Shown here piece by piece: positions 1 through 14,262 of a DNA stretch of 64,000 bases. Numbering within the stretch: position 1 is the stretch's first letter; every line of letters starts with the position of its first letter. A program made the translations under genes and the position numbers. Origin of the DNA: Psettodes erumei (Eukaryota; Chordata; Actinopteri; Pleuronectiformes; Psettodidae). The stretch is from contig JAFBJZ010000438.1 of assembly GCA_016785225.1 (NCBI GenBank), positions 2,304,001 through 2,368,000 on the forward strand, written 5' to 3'. The notes below the pieces were generated by a model that was given only the letters and a program-made list of their open reading frames with translations, was not told the origin of the DNA and ran no database searches.

Positions 1-572
1 ACAAAAGTATTAGCAAGCAAAACACCTGAGCCAGATATAAATCCATTGTTATCATAATGTTGCTACTTACTGTATTTATTGATTTTTTCACTTTGATTAC
101 AAAGTACAATATTACGTGAAACAAAAAGAATCAGATATCCACTTTATTAAATGGTTTTCTGTGACATACCAGGGAACTTTATACTTGTAATGAGGAGCTG
201 CACACCCTGATGTACAAACCACTGCACATGTAACATGCTCACTATGATGTAGGCTGCTTGTGTAGGCTCTGCGTCAGTCTGTGCAGAGGTATAAAGCGGT
301 CTTTAATCTTTAACTTCACAGTCTTAAATGTAGGGAAGAGAAGAAGCCGAGCTCAGCCCGAGCCTCCCTCATAAAGCAGTCCCTGTTTGTATAACTTACA
401 AGCTCAAGTTTCAAGTTTAACATGTATCGCACAATGCTCACTAATACATTACATCTAAAACGACAGGGAATGTTCTTTCAAATCAGCGCTCTTCCTCTAA
501 ACTAAGCTGCCGCCTGCAGCAACCCTTATTAAATTACTGTATACATGAAGGCATGCTGAGTCTTGATGGTGT

Positions 573-617
573 AGTGTGTATGTGTGTATGTGTGTGTGTG
601 TGTGTGTGTGTGCGTGC
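573..617 (+). repeat. (TG)n microsatellite, imperfect
   Basis: TG-rich array with TATG interruptions. Confidence 0.93.
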
Positions 618-1546
618 AGCACTGAGTTTACAAATTTTTTACAGAGCTGTTTTCACTGTAACCAGGGATTGAGTTTAAATATGCCAGACTTCCACCTAAT
701 ATCTCTTCAAATCCCTGTGAAAATTATCACTCAATCATTGCTCGAGGGTAATGACTGTTTACACTCTGTTTTGCAGCGCGGTTTTTATATGATCAATCTG
801 TTCAGTGGGAGTGTTGACGCCCAGACTCGTATACCTAGCTCCAGGTCCTTTGCTAATTTTCTTTAGCAAAGAACGGATGCGATAATGAGCCTTTGCAAAG
901 TCTCTGGCCTTCAAAATGTGAAATAGATATTCTATGCAAAAGTTGGGTTGAAGGTGGAGAGCTAACACTGAGAGGTCACATGGATTGAGGGTGCTCTGGT
1001 ATGCACAACCGCTCACATCCTCCCACACAACCAGCAGACCAAGAATCGAACCATGCAATTTTCATCATCTCAGACACAGAAACACACACACATTCAGGCG
1101 TTTCTCCAGTTTCCGTCATTTGCCCCGCTGCACCACACAGGCTGATATGTGCCGCACATTTTTAGCACATGCATACAAGCAAACATTTCCAGTACACTCA
1201 CATAAATACAGTAAATCCATTTTTACTGACAAGCAAACATCAAAGCAAAAAGAAGAGCAACGTATATTTACTTAGACATATGGAATAGTTGCTACTTTTT
1301 AATTATGCAGTGTTTGTATTTATACATTAATCCTTTTTCACATGGGATGGAGGCTCTGATTTCAATTTCCTTCCCAGGCAGCAGGTCACAGTATAATGTG
1401 AAGGCTGCTGTGTTTTAAGAGGGAGAAACATGATCCTAGAAACGGTGAAATTTAAGTGTGAAGATCTGTGGTTGTCCACATCCCCTTTGATGAGAGAAAT
1501 CCCCTCATCTGCCCCACAAGTGTCTGCACAAACATGTTTCATGCAC

Positions 1547-1548
1547 AT

Positions 1549-1579
<31 letters not shown>
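1547..1579 (+). repeat. (CA)n microsatellite
   Basis: CA array of about 15 units. Confidence 0.94.
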
Positions 1580-1581
<2 letters not shown>

Positions 1582-4064
1582 GACCAGTACCTGTTGTTAA
1601 ATTGGCGAACAGCCGTCTCGAGAAAATCAAACCAAACACAAGGCATCCATTTTCTAACAAATCCCATCTTGGATTACAAATGAGAGATAGTGCCAGGACT
1701 TTAACACAACACAACACAATGTGACTCTTTCTGTGCACTGGCTGACAAGGAAACATGAAAAACAAGAGGGAAGAGGACACGGTAATGTCAGACTTGTACA
1801 CATCCTGCAAGATGTTCCACACAAACAAAAAGAAACAGAAGAGAAGAGACAGAACCCTATCGCCAAGAGTATTGTTCCAACTACAGTCCAATTATCTGAG
1901 CTGGTCTTCATCAGCTCTATTTATAAATTCCAACTGAAGCTCATCTGAGGATGTGATTAGATTACTGCCAATAGATTATGTTTATTCCCAGGAGGTTGCT
2001 CTCCTCATGCTGGCCACCATTAGTGTGTGACAGTGTGTGTCTGTATTTTTTTCCAAGCCCCCAGGAAGAGCACTGGGTTGTGTGGGGATGTTGACATAGT
2101 GGCCACAGTCAAAACTGCAGACCATGTCAATGCACTCAGAAAGAAGAATATTTACAGAGCATCACACACACACTCTTCAAATGATCACAATCAAAACCAT
2201 GAGTTCAGTATTTACAGTCTCAAGAGCAGCGTGTCACTGCTGTGTCTGGCTCAAAGTTTAAAGACCACAACACATCTGTGCAGGCCCAGTTTCACAAATG
2301 GCTGTTGTTTGATGTGGTGAGAAATGTGCTGAGTTGCATCTATAACTACACCCAGCAGTCATGTCACTGGGCAGTGACATATCCTGTAGAACATTTCTAC
2401 ATCACCAGAGAAAAGGTGAGAACCCTAACTACTGGACATCAACTAAATAAATATTTTCAGCAGCTGTTATCTTGCTCTATAAAAGCCAGCAATCCATATT
2501 AACATATTTTCTTGGCATTCATGTGGGCAGGCAGTAAGCTGGGCTCAGCCTGCGAAAGACGCTTATGTCTGACTGTTACAGCAATTACAGTTACCATTGT
2601 TACCCTACCACAAGGGTGAATCCTGACAAACCTTTTACCAATGTATGTATGACCCTGTACATAGAAGAACACAAATACTAGCTTCCCACTATGATAAGGT
2701 TCAGCTGGTGTAGCTCTTTCTTGCGGGCTAAAGTCTTTACTGCAGTATCTGCATGTATCACAATACATTTTGCAGGAAAACTGCAGTTCACAGTTCAAAG
2801 AAAGTGTTAAATCCTGATTTAAAAGTCTATCTGAAAGAATGAGAGGATGTTGCTCGCAAGCCAGCGGAATTCTTTTGATGCATCAAATCAAAGTTTGTTC
2901 ACTAGATCTAATTATTTCTGCAGAGCTGAAAAGTAGAAAGGAGAATTTCACTTGTGGTATAGCAAAGTTGGTGCTTTTGTTTTATTCAAAACCTGCTCAG
3001 TACTGGCAATGTACATCAGCTGTGCAACCCAATTGTAAACACGGCCCTTTAATCAGTTATTCATAGCATTCCTGCTGTCTCAAGGCCACCCTTGTTGGCA
3101 AACAGCGCTTTGTAAGCCAACAAAAGTGCATGGCAAAGAACCAGTGTATAATGAAGCTTTTATTAGCACACACATTTGATACACACTAAAGAACCAATTA
3201 GCAGCAGACAATTCTCAGGCTACACAGGACCAGGAAATTAAAGTACTTAAAATGTTTGGGCAGCAAGAGATGCAAATGTGTCTTATTTTGAAATTAGTTG
3301 GTATTGTATAGATGGAAGCAAGGGTCTATGGGTAATTTCTCACACATTTAACCAAAGAAAACCTCATTTGCTCTACACATATCTGCACACATAATAGGAA
3401 AAAAATGAGAGCTGGATCTGTTATATTTTCAAATAAGCACCTAGTAAGTAGTGAATTGAGTGTTACTCAAACATGAACCGTTTTGCCTACCACATGCTTA
3501 AAGGATCTACTTTGATAGTGACAAATACTTAGCCTGAAAAGACACCTTGTCCACATACCCAAACTGTTTCTCTTTAACTTTCCCCATAAATACAGTGCTG
3601 CAGATATACTAGATATTATCCTTCACCTCCCTGTTGCTATACCAGGTCAAGTTTACAATTCCAGCATGCATGGCACATATGTAGTTTAAAGACACAGTTC
3701 AGTGGGTCCTTTGGTTCAGGTAGAGAGAGCAAGCATGTTTAGCAGGCAACAATCACTGTTGTTGTAGAAGTAAACAAAAAAAATCGTTCAATCAGCTGTA
3801 GCCATCTAACTAACTGAGCTAATGCAAGAGATTGTGCAAACTGGCTAAATGACATCAAGTCCTCAACAGCTGATTATCCATCTTGAAGACACTGTGATAA
3901 AGACATACCCTGAGGCATCCTGAGCAGATTCTACAAACTACATAAGGGTGAGTCCAGCCATTTTACGGCAGAAACTCATTTTTCTTCTCATTTTCTTTCT
4001 TGCTACCCAGTGCTCATGACCACAGGTGAGGGTTGCAACATAGTTCTGAATGGCAAATCAAAGG

Positions 4065-4480
4065 TTATGCCGTTCAGCTCAGTTCCCTCTTCACCACAAC
4101 GATCCAGTACAACGCCCGAGGTATTGCTGACGCTGCACTAATCCACCTGTCGATCTCACGCTCCACTTTACGCTTCCAGAAGACCCCAAAATACTTGAAC
4201 ACTTTAGAAAGCACTTCACTTTCGGCAGCAACTCACTCCCTTCCCAAAGGGAGCAATCCACCATTTTCTGGCAGAGAACCATGGCCGAGACCGGGAGGTG
4301 CTGACTCTCATCCCAGCCGCTTCACACTCAGCTGCAAACCATCCCAGGACATGCTTTAGGTTGCAGTCTGATGAAACCAGAAGAAACGCATCAGCTGCAA
4401 AAAGCAGAGAGGCGAGTCAGACGTCCCTTAACCGGACACTTTCCTTCCCCCTGGTTGCCTTGTACAACCAGCTAGATCTT
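4065..4480 (-). mobile_element. Decayed non-LTR retrotransposon (LINE) fragment, reverse transcriptase C-terminal part
   Basis: Read on the minus strand, frames give FAAECEAAGMRVSTS and related segments typical of a fish LINE reverse transcriptase. The catalytic FADD-type motif reads F-A-A-D at 4389-4400, losing one aspartate. The frame shifts between segments, so this is a dead 5'-truncated copy. Clade (CR1/L2/Rex-like) not certain. Confidence 0.7.
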
Positions 4481-5532
4481 ACATTAAGTCTTGCCTGAGA
4501 GATCATTTGCTTTTTTAGTATGTATTCCAAATGGCTCACACAATATCATGAGACAAATCTAAGTCTGATCTGGGGCAAGGTAATGAGCAAAAATTTAGGG
4601 CATGCCCCAATAAACAACTTTTCTTCACTTGCTTTTTTACCCCTTCATTTGTTTTGGTTGCATTCCCTTTTTTCTTGTCTGCTGACAACATCTATCAAAG
4701 GTGCTGTCTCCAGTCATTTTTTGTTGATTTTATTGTCCTGATTTTGAGTTCCATACAGAGCTGTTGTGGAAAATTTAACATCTAGATTGACACAGCAGTT
4801 CTTGATTTTGATTAAAGTTAAGTTACAGAATTTTCGTAGGACACAGACGGAGCACAGGTTGAGAAAGATGACCTTTCCTGTCAGAAACGCTGCAACAGTG
4901 TAATATGCAGTGCTATTTGGTGCGTTTTATAACAATAAAAAGTATTTTTTTGAGCTTTTCAGGGATAATGAAATCAACAGGTGTTTTATAGCAGAGCCCA
5001 CAAGCGATATCTTCAATGTGATGGATGTGATATTGAGTTGGTATTCATAGGTGAGGTCATTATTACAGAATAGAGCTTTGATTATTTTTTACATGTTTAC
5101 AACCTGGCATACAACAGAAATGCCACAATCATATTCACATGTATAAACAGCTTTATTCAGTCTAACCACTAATCATATTTCACAGTCAAATGATTTTATT
5201 ATATTTTGTCTTTATTGAGCCTACTTACTACCTTATTGTGTATAAATGTTTGTTAATAAACTTATCAATATTTGTTTTATTACATGATTGAGACAGCATG
5301 TAATCCAAACTGTGAACGAGTATGGACAGGCTGTCGGTGTATGTTCAATTTGTTGCTGTCTATCCCCATCTTGTGGCATGCTTTAGCACTGCTCAGCGGT
5401 AAACCAGAAATAAAGATGAACTCTCTTCTGTGAACAAGTGAAGCAGGATACATTTATGTGATGTTATGGCAGTGTCAGAGGTCAGGTCAGCTGCAGAATA
5501 GACACACAACAGATGACAGATTCAGTTACATC

Positions 5533-5600
5533 TTACATTTTAGGTATTTGCAAGGTGGTCTCATCCAGAGTGATTTACAGTGAGGGCAACAGGACAAGAC
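5533..5600 (+). repeat. Short SINE-like remnant
   Basis: ACATTTTAGGTATTTGC and TCATCCAGAGTGATTTACAG match the frequent fish motif 'GGCATTTGGCAGA...TATCCAGAGCGACTTACA'. A second degenerate copy may lie at 33484-33560. Confidence 0.5.
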
Positions 5601-5843
5601 CTCAAAGCCTTAGAACCTGTAAAATATATTTTGTATGGGAGAATCTTGAAAGATGAGAGGCACTATATTGCATATGGTACAGCACCTGTATTTGACTTAT
5701 TTTGTATTCTGTTTTTCTCTTCCTACCCCTTTCTTCTTTTTCACGCTGTTACTTTTTGCCACTGCATGACTCAATTTCCCCACAGAGATCAGTTAAATTT
5801 TATCATATCTCATCTCAACCAGAAAAAAATGTGTGTTTGTATA

Positions 5844-5844
5844 T

Positions 5845-5882
<38 letters not shown>
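5844..5882 (+). repeat. Compound (AC)n(AT)n microsatellite
   Basis: AC array running into an AT array. Confidence 0.94.
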
Positions 5883-6859
5883 GAGCTAGACAATGAAGCA
5901 GTTAGAGATGGAGGAGCTGACAGGCAGAGATAAAGGTGATGTTCAGGGGGGGAGGGGGGAGTAAAGGTAAAAGTTATATTCAGCTGACGGTGTTGGTCAA
6001 GCACGAACATGACACTAGCAGATGTGACGCTGTTTGAAGCAGCTTGTCACCCTCCTGGTGGGCATTGTGGAAGACAGATAGCTCGGCAGACAGCCCGTCC
6101 TGCCCCAGGGCAAGACTGATTTATAAGGCAGACGTACTGCACAGTCGGGGTGAGGGGGGCAGGGTCCCTTGTTTTAAGTACCACTCCCACTGTGTGCACA
6201 CTGACCGTGACTCCAGACTCTGTTGCAGAAATATCAGTTTTTCAAGTCTTTTAGGCGTGTACAGATTTAATTACTGCATTGTTAAATTGTGACTGCTGTT
6301 ACTTCAATTTCACAGAGTTTCTGCTTATTTCAAGTGATCAACAGTTTTCTTAGCAAGGATTCTTAAAACTAATCTGCTTAAAATCCAGTGGAACTATATC
6401 CATTTTATGTGCAATTTTTCAATTCAATTTTTCTCTTTCAATAAAAAAATGATTTATGACTCTGAAGACAAGATTTTTCTATTTTTTGCAATGTGCAAGG
6501 CTTGGCCTTTGACCTAATGTTGCAGCACTGTTTTCTTCCTCTATTCCTCTAAAGGTACACTGTATTTATAACACTGTGTTTGACCAACATGGGTCACAGG
6601 ACAAGCTCAGCTATTTTACCTCAAGAAAAGGTGAAAGTTCAGCAGCTCTTTTTCAGATGTTTGCCACAGCAAGTGAAACAGCTGCTCTGTCAGTTTTTCA
6701 GTTGTTATTTAATAGAGCATGTACAGTATACACATAGAAGGAGCCAAAGTTTTAGTAAAATAAGAAGAGAGGCAAACAAAGGTGACAAAGGTTGGTGCTG
6801 TCACTGCAAAGACATGAGCTCTCCTACCCACTAGACTTGATTGTGAAACTCTTAAAAAC

Positions 6860-7340
6860 CATCTAAGAGTTGTTATAAGGAGTTCTGAAATGTACAGCAT
6901 GGGGTGGCAACCATCGTATGGCACCAGCTCCAACAGCTGCAGGCGAGACAAAGAGGGCTGGCTAATACCCAGGTATAGTGAATTGCAATAATCCAGCCTG
7001 GAGGAGATTAATGCAGTGCAGTCATCATATCTTTCAGAGAGAGCACAGACTTCAGTTTAGCCATGTTCCTCAGCTGAACATGACAACCTTTCACCACAGA
7101 GTTAATCTGTTTGTCAAATTTCTGTGCTGGGTCAAAGATGACACCAAGATTCCAGGCATCATCCCCAAAGACCTTCTTTTGATGGACGTCAGGAGAGAAG
7201 GCTGGAGCTTGCAAGGACAATGGCACCAGGGAAACAGAAAATGTAAACTGCTGATTGTTGAAGTACTGGTTATCAGTGTAAAAGGAGAGGAGGGGGATGG
7301 ACAGATGGAGGCACAACAGTTTATGTTCAGTGATCACAGA
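6860..7340 (-). mobile_element. Decayed LINE fragment (reverse transcriptase C-terminal region)
   Basis: On the minus strand NLGVIFDPAQKFDKQINSVV and a following LRNMAKLKSVLSLKD segment match the 'NLGVIFD...LRNIAKLR..LS' region found after the reverse transcriptase core of fish LINEs. A different frame continues with SRLQLLEL. Truncated and frameshifted. Confidence 0.65.
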
Positions 7341-8924
7341 CTTTAGCTGCTAAATGCTCAAACAAATAAAACAAAACTTATTGAGACTGAACTTAAGAGG
7401 AACTGCGGACTCAAGTGGTAACTGTGAATTTGGCACATTCAACAGTTTTCTCATTACACAGACATGTAAACATTAGTGCAGCTGTCTGGAATCTGTTTCT
7501 GCTTATATATTATTCTTATATGTGAAGATTATATGTGACAGTACCTCATTTTAAGATGGGAAATGGGAAATTTCAAACAAAGGGTAATGTAAGCACATAT
7601 AATTAGAAGTTCATTTGAGTTTCAATGTGTAATTTTTTCCCAAAGTTTCGAAGACCTATCTTCATATGAAATCTGAAAACTGACAGTAAAACAGATCAGA
7701 TGGTCAGTGGCAGTGTGTCTCTTTAAATAGAAAAATCTAAGAGACTATCAAACAACTACTAAGTAAAGCTTAATTATGTTCCTAGACTGAATGATCTCTA
7801 ATACATTTGAAGTTGCAAAAATACATGTCAAAAAAGAGGTTTGATCTGATACACTTTGAGGATTCAAACCTTCAAAACCTTATTAGTCAGCTATGAAAAA
7901 TCCTGTACAGCAGCAGCAGCAGCTTTGAACAGAGATTTAGAAGGTGAATTATCAGATAATGTTCAGTCTGGGTAGTTTTGATTTAATGTTGATTTAAACC
8001 CTCAACTTGTCCTGAGGCTTGGATCTCCCAGAAGACCTCCATTGTACATGTAACTGGACTTTTTGCAACTTTAAAGGAACTTAGAGAAAGTCAGCCAATT
8101 AATTATTCCTTGAACAAAACCCTGCACATAACATGATAGTTGCTTTTGTTGCATACTGTTACAGTAGTAATTCAGCAGTAAAGAAAGAGGCTATGCAATT
8201 AGATTTTTCCATCACTTCACTGAGCTTCTTTTTCTTCTCTTCATCATAAAATATACTGCAGTGTTCCCTCCCTGACTCAGAGTGGAGCAGGCTGAGGATT
8301 CTTCCAAGGCTTCTGCCTTTCTTTAATAAGTTTTCACTCCCTGTTCCTCATCGTCAACCTCCCACTGTGAGGGGTCAGGGGCTCTGGCACATCCCCCACT
8401 CATTGCAGATTTTCCATTGTCTTCGGTCAGGACCTATCGTTGATCCTGAGATACACACACACACCACAGGAGTTTGTACATGTATGTCCTTCAAATCCTC
8501 ATCCCCATTTCTCATTTCCTCCTACTACTCTTTCAAAAGTCCAATCACCCTGCACCATCCCTCTGTCATACTACATGTTTGCCACCTTCTCTTACATTTC
8601 CTCCTACATCTCTTCTTCAATGTCCTCCTCCCTCGGCTTTCTCCACCTTCCTTCCTCACCTCCTCCTGTCCTCCCATGTCAATGTGCAGAAAGCATTAAC
8701 CCTCACTTGGGTCCAGCCCTGGACAGCAGAGAGGATCGCATTTCCCCTGAAAGTGTAACACTTGTCTGGGAAGTGTCCAGACTGAAAGGTGGTGCTGGTA
8801 TGTTCTCATTAATCTCACCTACAGTCGCCTCCTTTCAGACACAGACGGACCAGGGAGACAGGGAGGATCTGCTCACCCTGTCGTTAATCTTACACTCCCC
8901 TTTACATTCAGCAACCACAAATGC

Positions 8925-8951
8925 CACACACACACACACACACACACACAC
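8925..8951 (+). repeat. (CA)13 microsatellite
   Basis: CA array. Confidence 0.94.
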
Positions 8952-9327
8952 TACAAACAAGATTAAAATGGACACATAAAGCTTGTTTAAGTGTGTTTTC
9001 AGTCAAAGTAAATTTCTAAAAGTGAAAAATGATCCCAAAATGGAATCTCTCATTTTGGTGAAATGTAAAAAACAACAACAACCCTGCTCTACAGTCAGAA
9101 TTATCATTATTACAATCATAGGACAACTTGTCATTTTATGTTCAGCTTTTTTGTCCCTATATGTCTTTGTATATCTATTTTGTATCTGTTCCAGTTCTGA
9201 TCATTTCCGTTTAATTCAAAGTATTTGATTCATCCTTCAAAGGTGGTAATTGGAGGCCTACCAGTTAGCATACACAACAACACACAAACCATCCATTTAC
9301 ATGAATGCAACAATCTCGAAATACAAA

Positions 9328-9349
9328 GATGATGATGATGATGATGATG
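9328..9349 (+). repeat. (GAT)7 trinucleotide repeat
   Basis: Seven GAT units. Confidence 0.94.
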
Positions 9350-9399
9350 TTAAAACTAGTCTTGCATGTTTTTTTTTTTTGTTTAAAGGAAAGTAACAC

Positions 9400-9517
9400 A
9401 TCCTCACATTTGTAGTTCATTTATCTATCACCATAATCATTTCACTGGTTAACAGTTTGTTTTCAGAGAAGTAACTCATGTCATATCTGCACTTTACTCA
9501 CACATCTGTACATGCAC
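9400..9517 (+). repeat. Unclassified dispersed repeat, copy 1
   Basis: Shares with 12388-12507, in the same order: CACATTTG.AGTT, ATTTATCTATCACCAT, ATTTCACTGG and TTACTCACACAT.TGTACATG. Copy 2 has an extra 20 or so bases in the middle. Family not recognised. Confidence 0.55.
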
Positions 9518-12387
9518 AAACCCCTGGTGTATGAAACGTGAGCACTATGAGAACATATGTAACCATCTTTCACAAAGTGTTAGGTCTCTTCCCTCCTTCT
9601 CCTGTTCATTAATCAATAAAAGGACTTGTTCAATATTAGGCTGTAGAAGTTAGTGTTCCCCATCATCATCACAACCACTGATGAGGAGATATGTACATGT
9701 CACTATGTACAGAATATCTATAACAGACCGGCGTTTTTAAGTGAGCTGCTTATGGCTGCAGTCAGGCTTGAAATAACTGCGGAGAGAATCAATGGGAGTT
9801 GTTTGTGCTTCTTTATGGGAGAAAATAAAATGTATTAGGGTGAGCTCCTATTTGTGTGATGTCGTTTCAGCTTAACCTGCATGACAGGAATTATTGGCAA
9901 CTGTGAGAGAGCAACTGAAATATTTGCCTTTGATACTTAATTCTAGTCAGCCTGTTTACAGAAAATGGATGGCAAGCTTGAAAGTGCCACTGAGCTTGTT
10001 TCCTTTTAATTAAGCAATGGATTTGTGCCCAAATATGCACCTGAGCATGTTTGTCACAGAGTCCCAATGCACAGGACTGTTTGTATTATATATGGTGCCT
10101 CCATAGAGCAAATTTGCTCACATTAGGTCACCTACACTTTTTTCAAGGCAAATGCAAACTTAGCCAAACTGTAACTGCCCCACATATTCTACTTTATGTG
10201 ACCGGGTGATAAATCAGTACACAAGAGCCTGAATAAACTGGAGGCAGAGACTGCTGGACCAAATACATAAAGTAAAAGGCTGATTCCATTTAATAATAAT
10301 AATGGTAATAATAATAATAAAAATGGGTGATGTAAATAGTGCAGTTAATGCATAGATGGTGTCAAGTATTTGAATAAAAAAGTAAAGAAAATGAACAATA
10401 TGGGGCTAGTAGACTGGGCCATAAAGAGGGCTACTGTATAAAGTTATGCATAAAAAGAAGTAGTTATCACAAAATACAGTATGTCGGCAATTTATGAGTA
10501 AATCGCCATCTCACAAACCAATCGGGTCAAACTTGTGTACAACATTCAAACCTAGCTCGATCACAGCAAGCTAAAGTGGCTCCTACTGAGTCCCCCTTCT
10601 GCAGAAACAGACAACGGCCCATTCATTTGATTTGTTTAAAAGCACATTTATAAGTCAGGGGAAGACAGTGATTGGCTCCACAAATACAGTCTTTGTTTAA
10701 ACTAAAAGAAACAGAAACACATTCAAGTACAACAGACAAGGGGAAAGTAAAAAGTAAATGATATACCTTGCTTAACTGGAACACACTAACCTCCCCTCAC
10801 TTAGAGACATGCAAAAAACATCGCTGTACTGCTGGTGCAGACCTTGTTTCCTGGCTAATGTGAACGAGCAATTCCTCCAAATTTTAGTCCCACACCAAAG
10901 AGTCTGACAAACAACACACAAAAATGAATTAGTAAATCTTTACTCTCATATAAGGAGCTTAATGAGATATCATGGTGCTTCCCCATCAAGCTTATCATGC
11001 TTTTAATCATTTTACAAATCAAACACCAAACACAGACCTGCCTCAGCCTGTCTGTCAGGTGTGTCTCATTACAGATGGAAAGGCCAAAGTGAGCACCAGC
11101 GATCGAACACCAACCATTAACCATGTAGCATTATCAGAAATAAGAACAAAAACATGTTTCCATCACATTACATACCTTGTTATTTATTCCATCATGTTGC
11201 CGTAACATCTGTTTTCGTAATGCTTGGGTAATGATTAAAATTACAGGGCTCAGTTAAACCATAAGCTCTGCACTACCATAAATGTTTTGAGCTAATTTGA
11301 TGGACTGATATTGAAATCTGGAACATATTAGCTACATGTAGCTCTACAAAGTGAGCTACTTTTGTCTTCTATGTTCATGCATTAGTTGAGCCATGATTAA
11401 CGACAGAGAAAAATATGGCTTGCAAGTCAAAGTTTGAGATTTATTTTGTGTTTACTTGTGTTGTGTGTGTGCCCCTGGGCTTGGTGCCAGAGTTGTCACC
11501 TTGGCGCTCTTGATGACAGATGCTGCGTTACGGGGCCACAGCAGCACCACTGTGTCATAACACAAGTAAACCGATTCAGGGAACAACAATGCACTGCTAT
11601 CCCGCTGTCCCTCAGAAGAAAATCTGCTTTCATAATTGCACATATCAATACAATGTCATCTTCAGCTGCTGAGGTGTCTGTGCTTGCATCAACTTAGAAT
11701 AATTTTGAATTACTGGAACCATATTAAGGAGGTCAAAGGTTAAGCAACCTTCCGTGACTGTCACCACAGAATGATCATGAGCTTACAGCCTGATCCGCTA
11801 TGCCATCCCCAGAGCCACAGAACTGGGATAGCTTTTTTTTGACTGGTGCATACAGGATATATGGAGGACGACCACCTGTGTAAATCTGTATAAATTCCCC
11901 AGTTGTTGGACGCTTGCAGACTAAACACATTATTATGACGTTTTATCTACAGTCAGGCAGTCACTCACATCTCAAACCCAGATAACACCAGGGGAGGAAA
12001 AGGCGGATGTCCTGCTGTATTATGGCAGGAGGTGTGATAGAGATGCAGACGTGGGAAGGCTGTGCTCACTGCAGTCGGGGAAATCGGTTGCGTGCAATCA
12101 CAGCAGAGCTTATGATTGTGTCATATATGATTACTCTCCCTAACAAGTATCTCTACAGAGCTCCTCAAATCTTGAAAGGTGATCTTTTTGTGCACATATT
12201 TGTTTGTTTGTATGCAGAAGAAAAAAGAAAAATTGTCTTACAGGGGCCATAAATCTCTGTGTTGACAACACATTCCAGAGAAATGTATGTTTGTGACTGC
12301 ATTGCCGTGGCACGTGTTTGGAAAAAGAAACGAAAGAGAAAAAAACAGATCCTCTGAAAAAAAAATACATATGTCAAATATTTTCCA

Positions 12388-12507
12388 CATTTGCAGTTAA
12401 TTTATCTATCACCATTATGCCTCAAATCCTACCTCTTATTTCACTGGTATGCTGGCTGTTTTTGTTTGAAGGAATAATTTGTCTCTTACTCACACATTTG
12501 TACATGT
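12388..12507 (+). repeat. Unclassified dispersed repeat, copy 2
   Basis: Partner of 9400-9517, same orientation, about 3 kb away. See that entry for shared blocks. Confidence 0.55.
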
Positions 12508-14241
12508 GTATTCCAACCTAATTTAAGTGCTGTGACTCCAATTTCCACCGTCCTGTCCTAAAACACTGTAAGGTCACTTAAGCCTATGTTTGCCCGGTTT
12601 ACTGTTGTCCCTCCTTGTTTCTCTCCATTCAGCCAGACATGCAGGCCTCTCAGCTCCCGGCTGACAACAAAAAGCCACTGGCCACTCAATTGCTTATGAG
12701 CAGCGCAGAGAAATTTTAATGATTTCTTTGAGGATTTATTGATCATTATCTTTGTGAGATAACTACTGTTTTTCTGTGCACCACCCTCTTCTCATCTTTT
12801 TATCCATTTCCAAACCGAATATCTGATTCAACAACTGATAGAATAGCAATAATAAATTGTGAGAAGATAAAAGAACAAAAAAAACCCAACCCTATACTAT
12901 ACTGCATAATAGAGCCTCTGTATTCTGATTATATACAAACTGAACAAGGATTGATTTATTTGTTAAAAATAAAATGTCTCAGAAACCTCAGCCCATATAG
13001 AGTACATTCCATTTCTTGAACTCTGCTGCATCCTAGTGGTCTGATAAGGCATAAACTCCTGCAATCTGAGGATACACCTCTTCAGTAGCAAAATATCACA
13101 TTTTGGGTATTATCACTCATTAGTATTTACTACATCTAAATGCTTTTAGAAATATAAGTATTCAGGATTTTACTGTATATAGGCAGGTAATATTGGACAA
13201 AGTGTCATTTAGGAGTCTAAATTCTTAATGCATTTTCTAAAATTCTCTAACTCAAATCCCATTGAGTTCCATCACAAGCACGTTAATGACAGGGACTCAC
13301 ATTGGCAGAATTACTTTAAAAGAAGCAGTAGAGGCCAAAATATACAGATGTTATAAAAATACTGGATTCAATGTTTTCCACAAGGGAACCAATAGCATCT
13401 TTTCAAAAGGCCATCCCTGATGACATCACCACCATTTAGAGTTGACAAAGCAACAGAAGACACAATACGATTATTTTCACAATTTAAAAAATACTCACTT
13501 TGACCACTAACTGATATTTTGATGTAAAATTAATAGAATGTCCCATTCAGGAACATTCCATTTTGACAGGACATGTCTTTTTTCTAAAGTAACATGATAC
13601 AAAGCTACAAAAACAAAAACACAAACACATTTTGTTTTAAACCAGCAGCCAATATTAAATACACCAAACTACAAAAAAAACGTATAGAAATGCATATAAA
13701 ATGTTATCCCAACTAAAATAAATAAATAACACAGCTTAAGCCCTTATTTAATGTTGAGAGAAACAAATTTCACCTCACGAAGAGGAGATTTATTCAACAG
13801 GATGTGGAAGATGTGCTCTCACAAGAGTGCAAATTGGTTTGAATATAGTGAGTGTGAGGCAGAGCTCATTTATCTTCAATCACTCTCGCCCACCTCTCTC
13901 TGCCGGTCAGTCAGTCAGTCGGTGTTTGCACACAGCCTCAGTGGTGAGATGCAGATTGATAAGGGTTCAGGCAATATAAGTGGGTGTATTGGTAAGATCC
14001 AACACACATGTCAAGCACACCCCTCAGGGCTGTGGCTGTCACGCCGCTGCACATTTAGCCAAGGAACAAGAGATCTTTGCTTTATGTGAAGTAATTCATG
14101 TACGTCTGTATTTGGTAGTCACATCCTAACCTTGGACTATAGCTGGATAGTAAAATGACACGTTTATGGTTTCCATAACTTTATTCTTTGAAACTACAGT
14201 TTTGAGTTAAAAATACTTCTTTTGACCGAAAAAGGTAAACA

Positions 14242-14262
14242 ACACACACACACACACACACA
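14242..14262 (+). repeat. (AC)10 microsatellite
   Basis: AC array. Confidence 0.93.

Noticed and set aside
8440..8979. 179-codon open frame on the plus strand
   Set aside because: CT-rich sequence ending in a CA microsatellite; no conserved motif or exon borders.
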